From the NCBI GenBank assembly GCA_022747635.1, contig JAKTNV010000023.1, positions 7,555,348 through 7,619,347 on the forward strand: a stretch of DNA of 64,000 nucleotides, read 5' to 3'. Position 1 is the first letter of the stretch. Each line of letters opens with the position of its first letter. The translations under genes were made by a program, and so were the position numbers. The notes beneath the pieces are model-generated. The model had not been told where the DNA came from and did no database searches. It saw only the letters and a list, made by a program, of their open reading frames with translations. Source of the DNA: Hetaerina americana. Taxonomy: Eukaryota > Arthropoda > Insecta > Odonata > Calopterygidae. Of this stretch, positions 1 through 9,700 are shown in pieces.

Positions 1-143
1 TTATAATGGCCCCACACTACTTAGGTAGATCAGACCACAAAGATAAACTAAGGGAGATAGATTCCAAGACAGATAGGTACAAATACTCATTCTTTCCCCG
101 AACAATCAGTAATCATAATAGCAAGAAACCGAAGTCACTTTAG
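1..143 (+). pseudogene. LINE-B ORF2 C-terminal end, runs in from the left edge
   Basis: These are the last 47 or so codons of a LINE-B reverse transcriptase ORF. The stretch ends with the family's usual motif, a YSFFPRTI-like sequence shortly before the stop codon. No catalytic motif lies inside the window, so activity cannot be judged. Confidence 0.85.
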
Positions 144-443
144 AAATATTAAAAACTTTGAATTTACAAGTCGGAACAAAATTAAACACTATAGAGATGT
201 TAGGTATACTTTCAGGTGCATGTGTATGTTAGTTGGTAGTTTGAGTGTTTGCATGTGTGTGGGGTGTAAGTGTTCATGCATGAATGTATGCCATGTTTTT
301 TTTTATATATGATTTTGTCGTTATTGCATTCGATTTTTTTTTTTAATTATTTTTCTTTTCTAAATTATGGGTGGTGTCCTAGCACCCCCCGCCACACGCC
401 CTTGCGGCGGCTTGCGGGGTATTGAGTAGATGTAGATGTAGAT
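1..443 (+). mobile_element. LINE-B 3' end fragment
   Basis: This is the 3' end of a LINE-B retrotransposon whose body lies left of the window. Positions 1-143 encode the last ORF2 residues (ending KKPKSL then TAG) and match the C-terminus of the LINE-B at 6482-10169 almost base for base. The 3' UTR follows, then a GC-rich stem-loop at 387-419 and a tail of GTAGAT repeats at about 425-443. Only the terminal 440 bp are visible, so it cannot be told whether the copy is full length. Confidence 0.9.
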
Positions 444-463
444 TATAACATTGATGTTGCGTG

Positions 464-510
464 AACACCCCCTGCCACACACCGGTGGCGTTAGGGTGCA
501 ATTTAGAAGC
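464..510 (+). mobile_element. Diverged LINE 3'-tail remnant
   Basis: The sequence AACACCCCCTGCCACACACC followed by GGTGGCG is a shortened, diverged version of the 3' stem-loop of LINE-A and LINE-B. It lies just downstream of the fresh LINE-B tail and probably marks an older insertion. The similarity was judged by eye over about 45 bp. Confidence 0.4.
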
Positions 511-1164
511 AGAATAAATGTTAATATCCGTGACACCACGGTTACGGAGGGGTAGGGATAAGATTAGCAGAGTGAAATGAGTTGTAATCTCTCTTTCGGC
601 AGACAAATTTGGGATGCATGGCTAGGATTTAGAATGCATTAGAGAAAACTTGAGAAAAAGTAGCTCATGCGGGAAACAATGGAGACTTATTGTTCGTGAT
701 TTACCGAAATAAGGGGAAGCAAATACACTAGTAGATGCTGTGCTTTTAGATTCTTCACTGTTGTACATTTTCTGGTGTTCATTCCTCCTCCCATTCCTTA
801 GACTACTCCAATATTTGGTCTGAATTGCTGAAGAGTAGCCCTCAATCTGCTGGCGATTTTACTTTTCCTTAAATCACTGTTTCGTCTGAAAAGTATCTAC
901 GGTTAATGCTGACGTGGGAACTTAGGTCGTTAATAAGAGAAACCAGGTTTGTTGAAAGTTGTTGGAGCGACGCAGCAGTGTCCTCCACGTGGCACTTGCA
1001 CCCATCACCACGCACCTTTTTGGTTTGGTGCTCATGTCAATGTCGATGACTCCATTGGAAGAATTAGGATGGGAGGCAGATTACTGGAATAAGATTTGAT
1101 TATTTATCTCTATGTAAGACATCAATTTCATTTATTTGTTCAGTACTTCTAGAGTGAGCACATC
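511..1164. other. No gene recognised
   Basis: This is AT-rich non-coding sequence between LINE insertions. Both strands have frequent stops, and no repeat or RNA gene was recognised. Confidence 0.6.
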
Positions 1165-1243
1165 TAAATCTACATCTACTTAATACCCCGCAAGCCGCCG
1201 CAAGGGCGTGTGGCGGGGGGTGTTAGGACACCACCCGTAACTG
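1165..1243 (-). mobile_element. Tail-only LINE-B-like fragment in inverted orientation
   Basis: On the minus strand this is just the 3' stem-loop plus the TAGATG tail. The flank GGACACCACCC is of LINE-B type (compare 6540 and 35820) rather than the LINE-A type GGTCACCAACC. It abuts the 5'-truncated start of the plus-strand LINE-A at about 1241. It is either an extremely 5'-truncated insertion or the remains of a larger element cut by the neighbour. Confidence 0.7.
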
Positions 1244-1773
1244 GTAGCTCGAATGTCCGTCGTGTAATGGTTCCATTGAGGGAAAGGGCGCGCCGCGTAG
1301 GCGCCGATCAACGGGTGACCGCCTGGTGTATACCAGGCGGAGGAGTCCCTCAGGTGACGAAGGCGATCGAGGCGGCGGTCAAAGGCACGAAGTGCTCTAG
1401 GCTGCAGGTCGTGGCCCATGTGGGCACCAACGACGTCACGGACCGTGGATCCGAGGAGGTCCTCCGTTCCCTTAGGGAACTGAGCTCCGAGGTGAAGCGC
1501 GTCCAGGGCGTCGAGGGGGTTCGGCTGGGACTAACGGTCTGCAGCATCGTTCCGAGGGAGGATCGCGGGTCTCTGGTTTGGAGCCGAGTGGAAGGCATAA
1601 ACCAGAGACTATCGAGATTCTGCTCGGACATAGGAGCCTCCTTCGTCGACCTGAGACCAACCCTCCGATCTTGCAGGACTCCCCTTAACCGATCTGGGGT
1701 CCATTACACGGCGGAAGCGGCGAGTAAGGTAGCGGATAGGATACTCGACCACTGTAGGCCTTTTTTAGGATAG
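1241..1773 (+). pseudogene. LINE-A ORF1, 5'-truncated, SGNH/esterase-like domain
   Basis: This is the C-terminal half of the LINE-A first ORF, without a start. It keeps the esterase-like fold signature: GSSN near the front, PGGG, GTND, and GVHYT near the end. ORF1 proteins with an esterase domain are known from CR1-like LINEs. The stop at 1771-1773 lies 4 bases after a slippery heptamer, and ORF2 continues in the -1 frame. Confidence 0.85.
1761..1767 (+). promoter_or_regulatory. Putative -1 frameshift site T TTT TTA (LINE-A copy 1)
   Basis: The ORF1 reading phase is CCT TTT TTA GGA TAG, so the heptamer has the canonical X XXY YYZ phasing. Slipping back one base gives AGG ATA GAG and enters ORF2, which is open from this point and has no ATG before the endonuclease domain. 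The same heptamer at the same distance from the stop is present at 23368-23374, 39016-39022, 51353-51359 and 57011-57017. No clear downstream hairpin or pseudoknot was found by eye. Confidence 0.6.
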
Positions 1774-4745
1774 AGGGCAGGTCACTTAGTGGGTCAGTAA
1801 CATCTGGGGATAGCGCGTATAATATTATTAACAAAAATATAAAAGTCACCGATAAAACTGGCATTGATTTAGAAAGACATGTGACACGCACTTCCCCACA
1901 AAGGCGTCCTAAATTACAGTCAGGCACAAATAAGGACGTTATTCAACATCAAAATAATTTAACTATACTTGTTATAAATTGCAGAAGCCTCAAGAACAAA
2001 TCAGCGCATCTAGAACACATAATCCAAACTCATTCCGCTGATATAGTAATAGGCACAGAGAGTTGGCTGTGCAATGACATAAATGACCAAGAAATTTTCC
2101 CAATAGATTTCAAAGTTTACCGACACGATAGAGATACAAGACCCGGAGGAGGTGTTTTCGTGGCAGTTAAAAGTCATTTTGAAAGCAGGCAAGTTTCATT
2201 TGAGAATAATAACATAGAAAGTGTTTGGTGCACCTTAATACGGACCAATCAACCCAACATAAATTTATGCTCTTTCTACAGACCTCCAGACTCAGATTTG
2301 AAAACACTTCACACCCTCAACGATCAAATTTACAATTTTACACGTAAATATAATAACAGCATAAACATAATTGGTGGCGACTTTAATCTCCCTGGTATAG
2401 ATTGGGGCAACAATATCGTTAAATCTGGGACCCGCGATCGCGAATCTTGCAATTCCATGATAAAATTGGTTCAAAGAAACTCCCTCCATCAAGCAGTACG
2501 CATGCCCACCCGTGGAAAGAACATATTGGATCTATTTCTTACAAACACGCCTGAACGTATTATTAGTGTATCAACTGATGAGGGCTTGAGTGACCATAGA
2601 GCAATTAATGTCCACTTGGACATAGAAATAAAAATGATTGTTAAACCAAAAAGAAAAATTTATAATTACCACAAAGCAGACTTTGAATCTTTTGCCAATC
2701 AATTAAACTCTTCACTACCCGAGTTCAAAACCCGCTTAAGTCATGTCAACGTGGAAGAAACTTGGACAGAATTTGTCAATATCATGCAAAAAGGAATCGT
2801 AGATTTCATACCTATAAAATACGTTAAAGCAAATCGCGACCCCAGGTGGTACAATAAAGACGTTAGAAAAGCCCTTCGAAAGCAGAGAATGCTACACTCT
2901 AGGGTAAAGAGGGCAGGCGTGAACACATCATCCCCTGAGAATAAACAATTATGGGACACATATAGATCCTCTAAAATTGAAACCAAAACAAAATTACGTA
3001 GCGCTTTACTGGACTTTAAAGGCAAAGTACTTTGCGAGCACTTGGACACTGACCCCAAAGCTTTCTGGTCATATGTTAGGGAAGTAAATGGGAGTAAACA
3101 AACCGTGGCTTGCTTAAGGGATTGTAGCAATATAATTCATACAGACAGTGAGGGTAAAGCTAACATCCTAAATTCATTCTTCCAAAGCGTTTTCTCGAAT
3201 GATGTTGCCACCGCATATCTCCAAGAAACAATGCATACTCCACCCATGGAAAAAATAACAGTGGACCAACAAGGAATTCTAAAATTGCTTAACGAGATTA
3301 AACCCAACAAATCCCCGGGTCCCGAAAATATACCAGCTAGGGTGATAAAACATTTAGCTCCAAACATTGCCCCGTACCTTGAATTTATATTTAACAAATC
3401 CCTCACAGAGTGCAAAGTACCCAAGATTTGGAAAACCGCGCAAATAACGCCTATTTTTAAAGGTGGTGACAGGGAGGATCCCAGTAATTACAGACCTATA
3501 TCTCTCACTTCTATCTGTTGCAAAATCTTAGAGCACATAATTGTCAGTTCAATAATGAGACACCTTGACAATATTAACTTTTTAAGTGACAATCAACACG
3601 GATTCAGGAAAACTCGCTCCTGCGAAACCCAATTAGGATTATTTACACATGATTTACTTTTATCGGGTGAGAGAGGTAGGCAAGTGGATGCCATCTTCTT
3701 AGATTTTCAAAAGGCATTTGATAAGGTCCCACATGGTAAACTCATTCATAAATTAAAGGTCGCGGGTATAAATAAGGGCGCCATAAGTTGGGTTAAAGAT
3801 TTTCTTTCGGAGCGGGAACAGAGGGTAGTCCTTGATGGCGCTAGTTCCGACAGCGTTCGAGTCACGTCGGGGGTACCTCAGGGAAGTGTGATCGGGCCGT
3901 TGCTTTTCTTGATTTTTGTTAACGATTTGAACCGCGAAGTGAAAAGTAAAATTAGGATGTTCGCGGATGACACGGTGATCTATCGGGAGATATCTGGGGA
4001 TGAGGATCGTTTTATTCTAGAGCAGGATTTAGATTGCATTACTAAATGGTGTTCTAACTGGGGATTGACTCTAAATTATAATAAATGTTCAGTGGTAAAT
4101 TTCTTTAAAAGATCAACGGGATTTGCTTACAAATTAGCTGGAGGTGACCTGGCAGTAGTTGATACGGTAAAGTACCTAGGTGTCACATTCACAAAAGACT
4201 TAACTTGGGGGACTCACATACGTAAAGTCTGCGGTCAAGCATATAAAAAATTGGGATTCATTAGACGCAATGTCGGCAAAAGTGACTCGAAGGTCAAGGA
4301 ACGTTGTTACCACGCTCTTGTAAGGCCTCATTTAGAATACGCATGCAGCGTGTGGGATCCGAGTGAAAAAGGTCTCATTCGGGAAATTGAGAAGGTTCAA
4401 CGCCGGGCAGCCCGTTTTGTAAAAAATTCCTACGATAAAACGCAAAGCGTCACCGAAATGCTCATGGATTTGGGGTGGGAATCATTGGCTGAGAGACGAT
4501 TCAATGCAAGATTGAAAATATTAAATAAATTTAGATCCGCATGTTTCAGCACCGAGGTCTCGCAAATTATTCGTACTCCTACATACATTAGTCGCTTGGA
4601 TCATGCATATAAAATTCGGGAAATAGATGCCAGAACTAGCCGACTCAAGGACTCCTTCTTCCCACGGACAATACGGGATAGCAACTGCAGGGTTATAGAT
4701 AGCAAAAATTCCACTTGCCACCCTCAGCGTCTAAAAAATAATTAG
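1767..4745 (+). CDS. LINE-A ORF2: APE endonuclease and reverse transcriptase
   Basis: ORF2 nicks the target DNA and copies the element RNA onto it. Counting from the codon at 1881, the endonuclease motifs are N33 (INCRS), E60 (TESW), Y133 (SFYRPP), GDFN at 166-169 and SDH at 237-239. The reverse transcriptase spans about 470-740, with NYRPISL, SGVPQGS and the catalytic FADD at 694-697. A C-terminal region with LVRPHLEYA and RRAARFVKN follows. There is no in-frame ATG upstream of the endonuclease: the frame is open from the ORF1 end, so translation by -1 frameshifting is proposed and the entry starts at the slip. No stop or frameshift is seen, so this copy may be functional in trans despite its truncated 5' end. 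Confidence 0.9.
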   Translation, partial: RIEGRSLSGSVTSGDSAYNIINKNIKVTDKTGIDLERHVTRTSPQRRPKLQSGTNKDVIQHQNNLTILVINCRSLKNKSAHLEHIIQTHSADIVIGTESWLCNDINDQEIFPIDFKVYRHDRDTRPGGGVFVAVKSHFESRQVSFENNNIESVWCTLIRTNQPNINLCSFYRPPDSDLKTLHTLNDQIYNFTRKYNNSINIIGGDFNLPGIDWGNNIVKSGTRDRESCNSMIKLVQRNSLHQAVRMPTRGKNILDLFLTNTPERIISVSTDEGLSDHRAINVHLDIEIKMIVKPKRKIYNYHKADFESFANQLNSSLPEFKTRLSHVNVEETWTEFVNIMQKGIVDFIPIKYVKANRDPRWYNKDVRKALRKQRMLHSRVKRAGVNTSSPENKQLWDTYRSSKIETKTKLRSALLDFKGKVLCEHLDTDPKAFWSYVREVNGSKQTVACLRDCSNIIHTDSEGKANILNSFFQSVFSNDVATAYLQETMHTPPMEKITVDQQGILKLLNEIKPNKSPGPENIPARVIKHLAPNIAPYLEFIFNKSLTECKVPKIWKTAQITPIFKGGDREDPSNYRPISLTSICCKILEHIIVSSIMRHLDNINFLSDNQHGFRKTRSCETQLGLFTHDLLLSGERGRQVDAIFLDFQKAFDKVPHGKLIHKLKVAGINKGAISWVKDFLSEREQRVVLDGASSDSVRVTSGVPQGSVIGPLLFLIFVNDLNREVKSKIRMFADDTVIYREISGDEDRFILEQDLDCITKWCSNWGLTLNYNKCSVVNFFKRSTGFAYKLAGGDLAVVDTVKYLGVTFTKDLTWGTHIRKVCGQAYKKLGFIRRNVGKSDSKVKERCYHALVRPHLEYACSVWDPSEKGLIREIEKVQRRAARFVKNSYDKTQSVTEMLMDLGWESLAERRFNARLKILNKFRSACFSTEVSQIIRTPTYISRLDHAYKIREIDARTSRLKDSFFPRTIRDSNCRVIDSKNSTCHPQRLKNN

Positions 4746-5200
4746 TTGTATTTAAATGCATGCTCTTCCACTAACCTTATGTGTTTTGCTATAATAACCC
4801 ATTCTTTCCGAATGACCTCATTCATGTTCTGTTCATCTGTTTTTAAGTTTCCCTTTTAATCCCTTGTCCCTCTCCGCGGGGGGAAATTCCTGCTACCTGC
4901 AACGTTGGGTCGCATTCCCTGCCAATTAGAGACTCTTTGGGGGTAGAGTGTTTCGTGGTGCATTTTCATGTGGTAGTGATGTTTCAATTTCTTGCTTGTT
5001 GTGTCCTGGCTTCCGTGTTGTAGAAGGTCTTTCGTGCTGCATCATGGGGTGCAGTTTTTTAGTTGTTTTGTGGTATATGTGTTTGCATGAGTATTGGATG
5101 AAGGGATTTTTGCATGAGTGTGTGCGCTGCTGTGGGTGTAATTTTCCGTGTTGTTTTTTTTGCATGTGGTATTTTTCTTTTTTACGGTTGGTGACCTAAC

Positions 5201-5255
5201 ACCCCCTGCCACACGCCCTTGCGGCGGCTTGCGGGGTATTATGTAGATGTAGATG
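5201..5255 (+). promoter_or_regulatory. LINE 3' stem-loop plus (GTAGAT)n tail
   Basis: In most copies the outer stem is CCCCGC paired with GCGGGG, enclosing an inner CGCC/GGCG stem with a CTTGC loop, then GTATTATGTAGATGTAGATG. In this copy one outer-stem C is T. The same motif ends every LINE-A and LINE-B 3' terminus here. In UnaL2/CR1-type LINEs a 3' stem-loop is bound by the reverse transcriptase; that role is inferred here. Confidence 0.6.
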
Positions 5256-6481
5256 TTTAAATATAGTTTGTATTTGAGGTGCTGTATTGCAAAAGTGAGT
5301 GGTGCGTTAACGGTGCGTGATTCTGAACGGCACATGAAATTGAAGAAGAGTACGGTGATGGGTGGTCGTTTGATGGGTGGTCGTTTGATGGGTGGTCGTT
5401 GGATGGGTGGTCGTTTGATGGGTGGTCGTTGGATGGGTGGTCGTTGTAGGTATGGTGTGAACCTAGCCCTCGTGTGATGGTAAAGGTGCGGTTGGTAATA
5501 TTTAAATCACTTTGTGTCCTATCTGTTCTTCTTGTGTACGTATGTATGTGCATTGTAAGAGTGAACGTTGACCAGGCTTTACTGTTACCACCAGGACAAT
5601 TGCCTAATTGAAACAAGGTTCATATAATAATTATAATTATTATTTCTGGGTTTAATGGTTCGAAATATCATAAGTCTCCCCCTTTAATCAAATTATGTGA
5701 AATATATTACTAAGATTTCTCTGTTCCCCTGTCAACTTCTCCACAGCGTTTTGTCGTGTTCTCGTCTAGAGGGGTAATTTTGCTTGTTGGCATAATTGAT
5801 TCTCTATATTGTTGTCACACCCTACACCATTTGTATTGACCCAGAAGTCCAAGTCTTATGTGCGATCTTTGCGCTCCCGGTGTCTCACATGGTACGATTT
5901 TCAATAATAATCGAAGGCATTTCTGTTTGTTTATAAAAAATCAGATCGCTCTTCTCTACACGGCGTTTTGATCAGAAATCAGGCGCCCGTGTGCAGCGTC
6001 CCAAATGCTTGGCGAGGATGAAAGGAGAGGTGCAGGGGAGGCGACGGGTGAGTTCTTCCCCAACCTCACCCCAAGCACCCCTCACAAATCCCCCTTTCTC
6101 CAAGCCCTTCCTTGAGTCATCTGCCTTTCTCCTGATCTTAATGCCAAAAATACCCCTTATGTTTGAATCTGGCATCTCCAGAAGCGTCTCCCGGAAGCAT
6201 TAGGTGCAACACTTGTCGTGAGAAAAATGCTTTAGAAGAATATGAGCGTCAACTTTTATTTGATCGGTTTCGTTGGAAGGGTTGGAATGGAGCATTCATG
6301 TAACGAAGGGATGAAATACAGGTGACTTCACTTGACTCCCGGCAACATTGGGAATTCGCGGTCAGCATTTAAGATCAATGAGGGAAAAAGGGAAATACAG
6401 TATTGGGAAAAGACTAGTGCAAATCCGCGATTTATTTTTTAATTGCCTCGGGAAACGAGTAAGCGTGACAGGGTATATGTT
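5256..6481. other. No gene recognised, contains a minisatellite
   Basis: This is non-coding sequence between LINE-A copy 1 and the LINE-B copy. Apart from the 15-bp minisatellite at 5357-5446 nothing was recognised; the small ORFs near 5990-6200 have no familiar motif. The last five bases (6477-6481, ATGTT) are the left target-site duplication of the LINE-B. Confidence 0.6.
5357..5446 (+). repeat. 15-bp minisatellite, six copies
   Basis: Six tandem copies of GATGGGTGGTCGTTT or GATGGGTGGTCGTTG follow one another with only the last base varying. The unit is a multiple of three and gives an MGGRL/MGGRW repeat in one frame, but no flanking coding signal supports translation. Confidence 0.9.
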
Positions 6482-6778
6482 CATCTACATCTACTCAATA
6501 CCCCGCAAGCCGCCGCAAGGGCGTGTGGCGGGGGGTGCTAGGACACCACCCATAATTTAGAAAAGAAAAATAATAAAAAAAAAATCGCATGCAATAACGA
6601 CAAAATCATATATAAAAAAAAAAAAACATGGCATACATTCATGCATGAACACTTACACCCCACACACATGCAAACACTCAAACTACCAACTAACATACAC
6701 ATGCACCTGAAAGTATACCTAACATCTCTATAGTGTTTAATTTTGTGCCGACTTGTAAATTCAAAGTTTTTAATATTT

Positions 6779-9700
6779 CTAAAGTGACTTCGGTTTCTTG
6801 CTATTATGATTACTGATTGTTCGGGGAAAGAATGAGTATTTGTACCTATCTGTCTTGGAATCTATCTCCCTTAGTTTATCTTTGTGGTCTGATCTACCTA
6901 AGTAGTGTGGGGCCATTATAATTCCTTCAGTGTCATATTTAAACTCGTTTGTTCTGAACCTTTCTAAAAGTCTAAGCCTCGCTTGTTCTCTCCGCACTTC
7001 AAGTGGTTCCCAGCCTAAATTCCCTAAGAGACCTGTCACACTTGTGTTTTTATCATAACAATTTTTAACAAATCTAGCGGATTTTCTCTGGACTTTATCT
7101 AATTCTTTTTGCCAAATTTTCTCCCACGGATCCCAAATACTTGCGGCATATTCCAAATGAGGTCTAACTAGAGCAAAATAACACCTCTCTTTAACTTTTT
7201 CATTACATTTCCCCACCACCCGTTTTATGAAGCCAAGTTTCTTTAAAGCTGATCCGCATATTGTCCTGATATGTGCTCCCCATGAAAGGCGTGGTGTTAG
7301 AACAACCCCCAAATATTTAACTTGATTTGCCGTAGTCAATACTGAACCCTCTATTTTGTAGTTTATATCCTGTTCCTCGCTTCCATTATTCCAAAATTTC
7401 AAAACTGCACATTTATCTATATTAAGTGTTAATCCCCATTTATTGCACCATCCCGAGATATTGTCTAAGTCTCTAGAGAGTAGCTCGCGATCTAGTTGGC
7501 TCCTTATTTCCCTGTATATCACCGTGTCGTCAGCAAATAACCTTAGATTGCTACTAACGTGTGTGCTTAAGTCATTTATGTATATTAAGAACAGAAGAGG
7601 CCCTATTACACTTCCCTGGGGGACGCCCGAAGTAACTTCTCTCTCCGTTGAGCACAACCCATCTATGACTACTATTTGTTTGCGGTTTGACAAGAAGTCC
7701 CTAATCCAATTAATTATTTTCTCATTGATCCCATAGTATTTAAGTTTGTGTAACAATTTATTGTGTGGGACTTTGTCGAAGGCTTTTTTGAAATCCAGGA
7801 ATACTGCATCGACTTGGGTGTTGTTTTCTCCCGATCTAAGTATATCGTGAATGAAGAGACCAAGTTGTGTTTCGCAAGATCTGCTTTTCCTAAATCCGTG
7901 CTGGTTGTGGATTAGTATTTTCCTACTATCAAGAAATTTCATAATGTTAGTGACAATAACGTGTTCCAATATTTTACAAGAGATCGATGTTAAAGAAATG
8001 GGTCGGTAATTGGTTGGTTTATCCCTATCGCCGCCTTTATAGATGGGAGTTATATGGGCTAGCTTCCAGTCGCGAGGCACTGAGCCTTCTTCTATCGATT
8101 TTAGAAAAACAATATGTAAAAATGGGGCAATGTCGCCAGCTAATTCCTTTAATATTCTAGCAGGTATTTCTTCCGGACCAGGTGCCTTGTGTGCTTTGAT
8201 ACTACGGAGCAGATGTACTATTCCCTGCTTGGTCAGTGTTAGATCGCTCATGTGTTCCCCGGGTGGGTGTGGAGGATCGTTTGGTGCGTTTGTGTTTTTG
8301 ATGTAGACGCTCTGGAAAAAATGGTTTAAAATATTTGCCTTTTTCACGCTATCTGTAATGATTTCTCCATTTTCCGTCTTCAAAGAGTGAACAGTGGGAC
8401 GTTTACCCTGTATTTCCCTAACATAGGACCAGAATGACTTTGGATTTTCCTCAAGATATTCGCTTAGCATTTTAGATTTAAAAGAGTGTAGTGCTGTGCG
8501 CATAATACTTTTCGTCTTACTACGACATTCTTTTAGTAGCTGTTTGGTTGTATTCACAAAACTTATATCGTCACTTTTTAAACTCTTTTTGAAATTTGAC
8601 TGTAGCTTTCTTTGCCTTCTTAATGCCGATCTGACTTCCCCGTTGTACCATCTAGGTTCCTTACTGTCGCATTTGAGTTTGGACGGGATGTACGTCTTTA
8701 TTCCTTCGCGTAAAATATTTAAGAAATAATTCCAAGTGTTCTCTGTATTTGTTGTCAGTGTTTTTGTCTTGTATTCCGGTAATTTTATCTTTAAATATTC
8801 TCTTAGTCCGTTAAAATTTGCCTTGTTGTATAGGTATATTTTACGCTTTTCTTTGTTTATTTTGACGAACTTAGTTTTTAACTCCACAAGAATAGCCTTA
8901 TGGTCACTGATTCCGTCTATTATTTCAATGTTAGTAATGATTTCGGGCATAGAAGTCGCAAAGATGTCTAGTATGCTTTGGCCCCGTGTTGGTGATTTAA
9001 CTATTTGTTCTAAGGAGTGTTTTGTGAATATATGAAGGAGTTCTTGGCATGAATCTCTGTTTTTGGCAGATTTTCCCACGCAGTAGTTTTCCCAGTCAAT
9101 TGACGGTAGATTTGTGTCACCAGCGATTATAGTAATACTGTTGCTTTGTCTGCTGCTGATAGTGGATATTTGTTCGTCGAGCTTGTGTAGGACATCTGTG
9201 TTAGAATCTGGGGGTCTATAAAATGAACACACGTATAGGCTTCTGCCGTTGTAGTCCTTAATGTTGCACCAAACGCTTTCTATGTCATCTACGTCGCATT
9301 CATATCGTTGGCTACTAAGATGTGACTTTACTGCAATGAATACTCCCCCACCCAACCTATTTGGTCTGTCCCTTCTGTAAATTGTGAAGCCGTTTGGAAA
9401 AACCTCATTGTTTGCTATATCTCCCGTGAGCCAACTTTCTGTTCCAACTACTATGTCTGCGTTTGTACTGACAAAAATATGTTCAATATCCGATATTTTG
9501 TTTCTAATGCTACGGCAATTTAATGTTATAATTTTAATATGGCTAATAACTTCTTGTTTTTCGGTTTTATGTACGCTAACAAAACTGTTTTGAGACGATT
9601 CGTGGTGAACAGAGACAAAAGAATTACATTCACTTGCATTGCTATCTGTTATGTATGTAGAGGCACCAATTTTATTAAATTTACGTGGGTTATATGTTGT

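Larger units (their letters stand above)
1241..5255 (+). mobile_element. LINE-A copy 1, 5'-truncated within ORF1
   Basis: This non-LTR retrotransposon of the CR1/L2 type begins inside ORF1 and is continuous to the 3' tail (TATTATGTAGATGTAGATG, ending at 5255). Compared with the full-length minus copy at 19880-24832 it lacks the 5' UTR and the first 160 or so ORF1 codons. It carries an uninterrupted ORF2. Diagnostic residues such as SEGKAN, KGGDRED and QAYKK place it in the same subfamily as the full-length copy. Confidence 0.93.

Noticed and set aside
425..443. GTAGAT tracts as a telomere-like repeat
   Set aside because: They are only 2-4 units long, always directly after the LINE 3' stem-loop, and differ from the usual arthropod TTAGG.
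1881..1883. ORF2 start at GTG (1881)
   Set aside because: The codon is GTG inside a frame that is open upstream to the ORF1 end; an ATG overlapping it (1879) is out of frame and followed by TGA.
2741..3130. 129-codon antisense ORF that recurs in most LINE-A copies (also at 13127, 22005, 41665, 54001, 60243, 63281)
   Set aside because: It is the mirror of the well-supported ORF2 RT region and recurs only because the LINE does; no separate motif or signal supports it.
5253..5477. 74-codon MGGR-repeat ORF
   Set aside because: By-product of the 15-bp minisatellite; no gene context.
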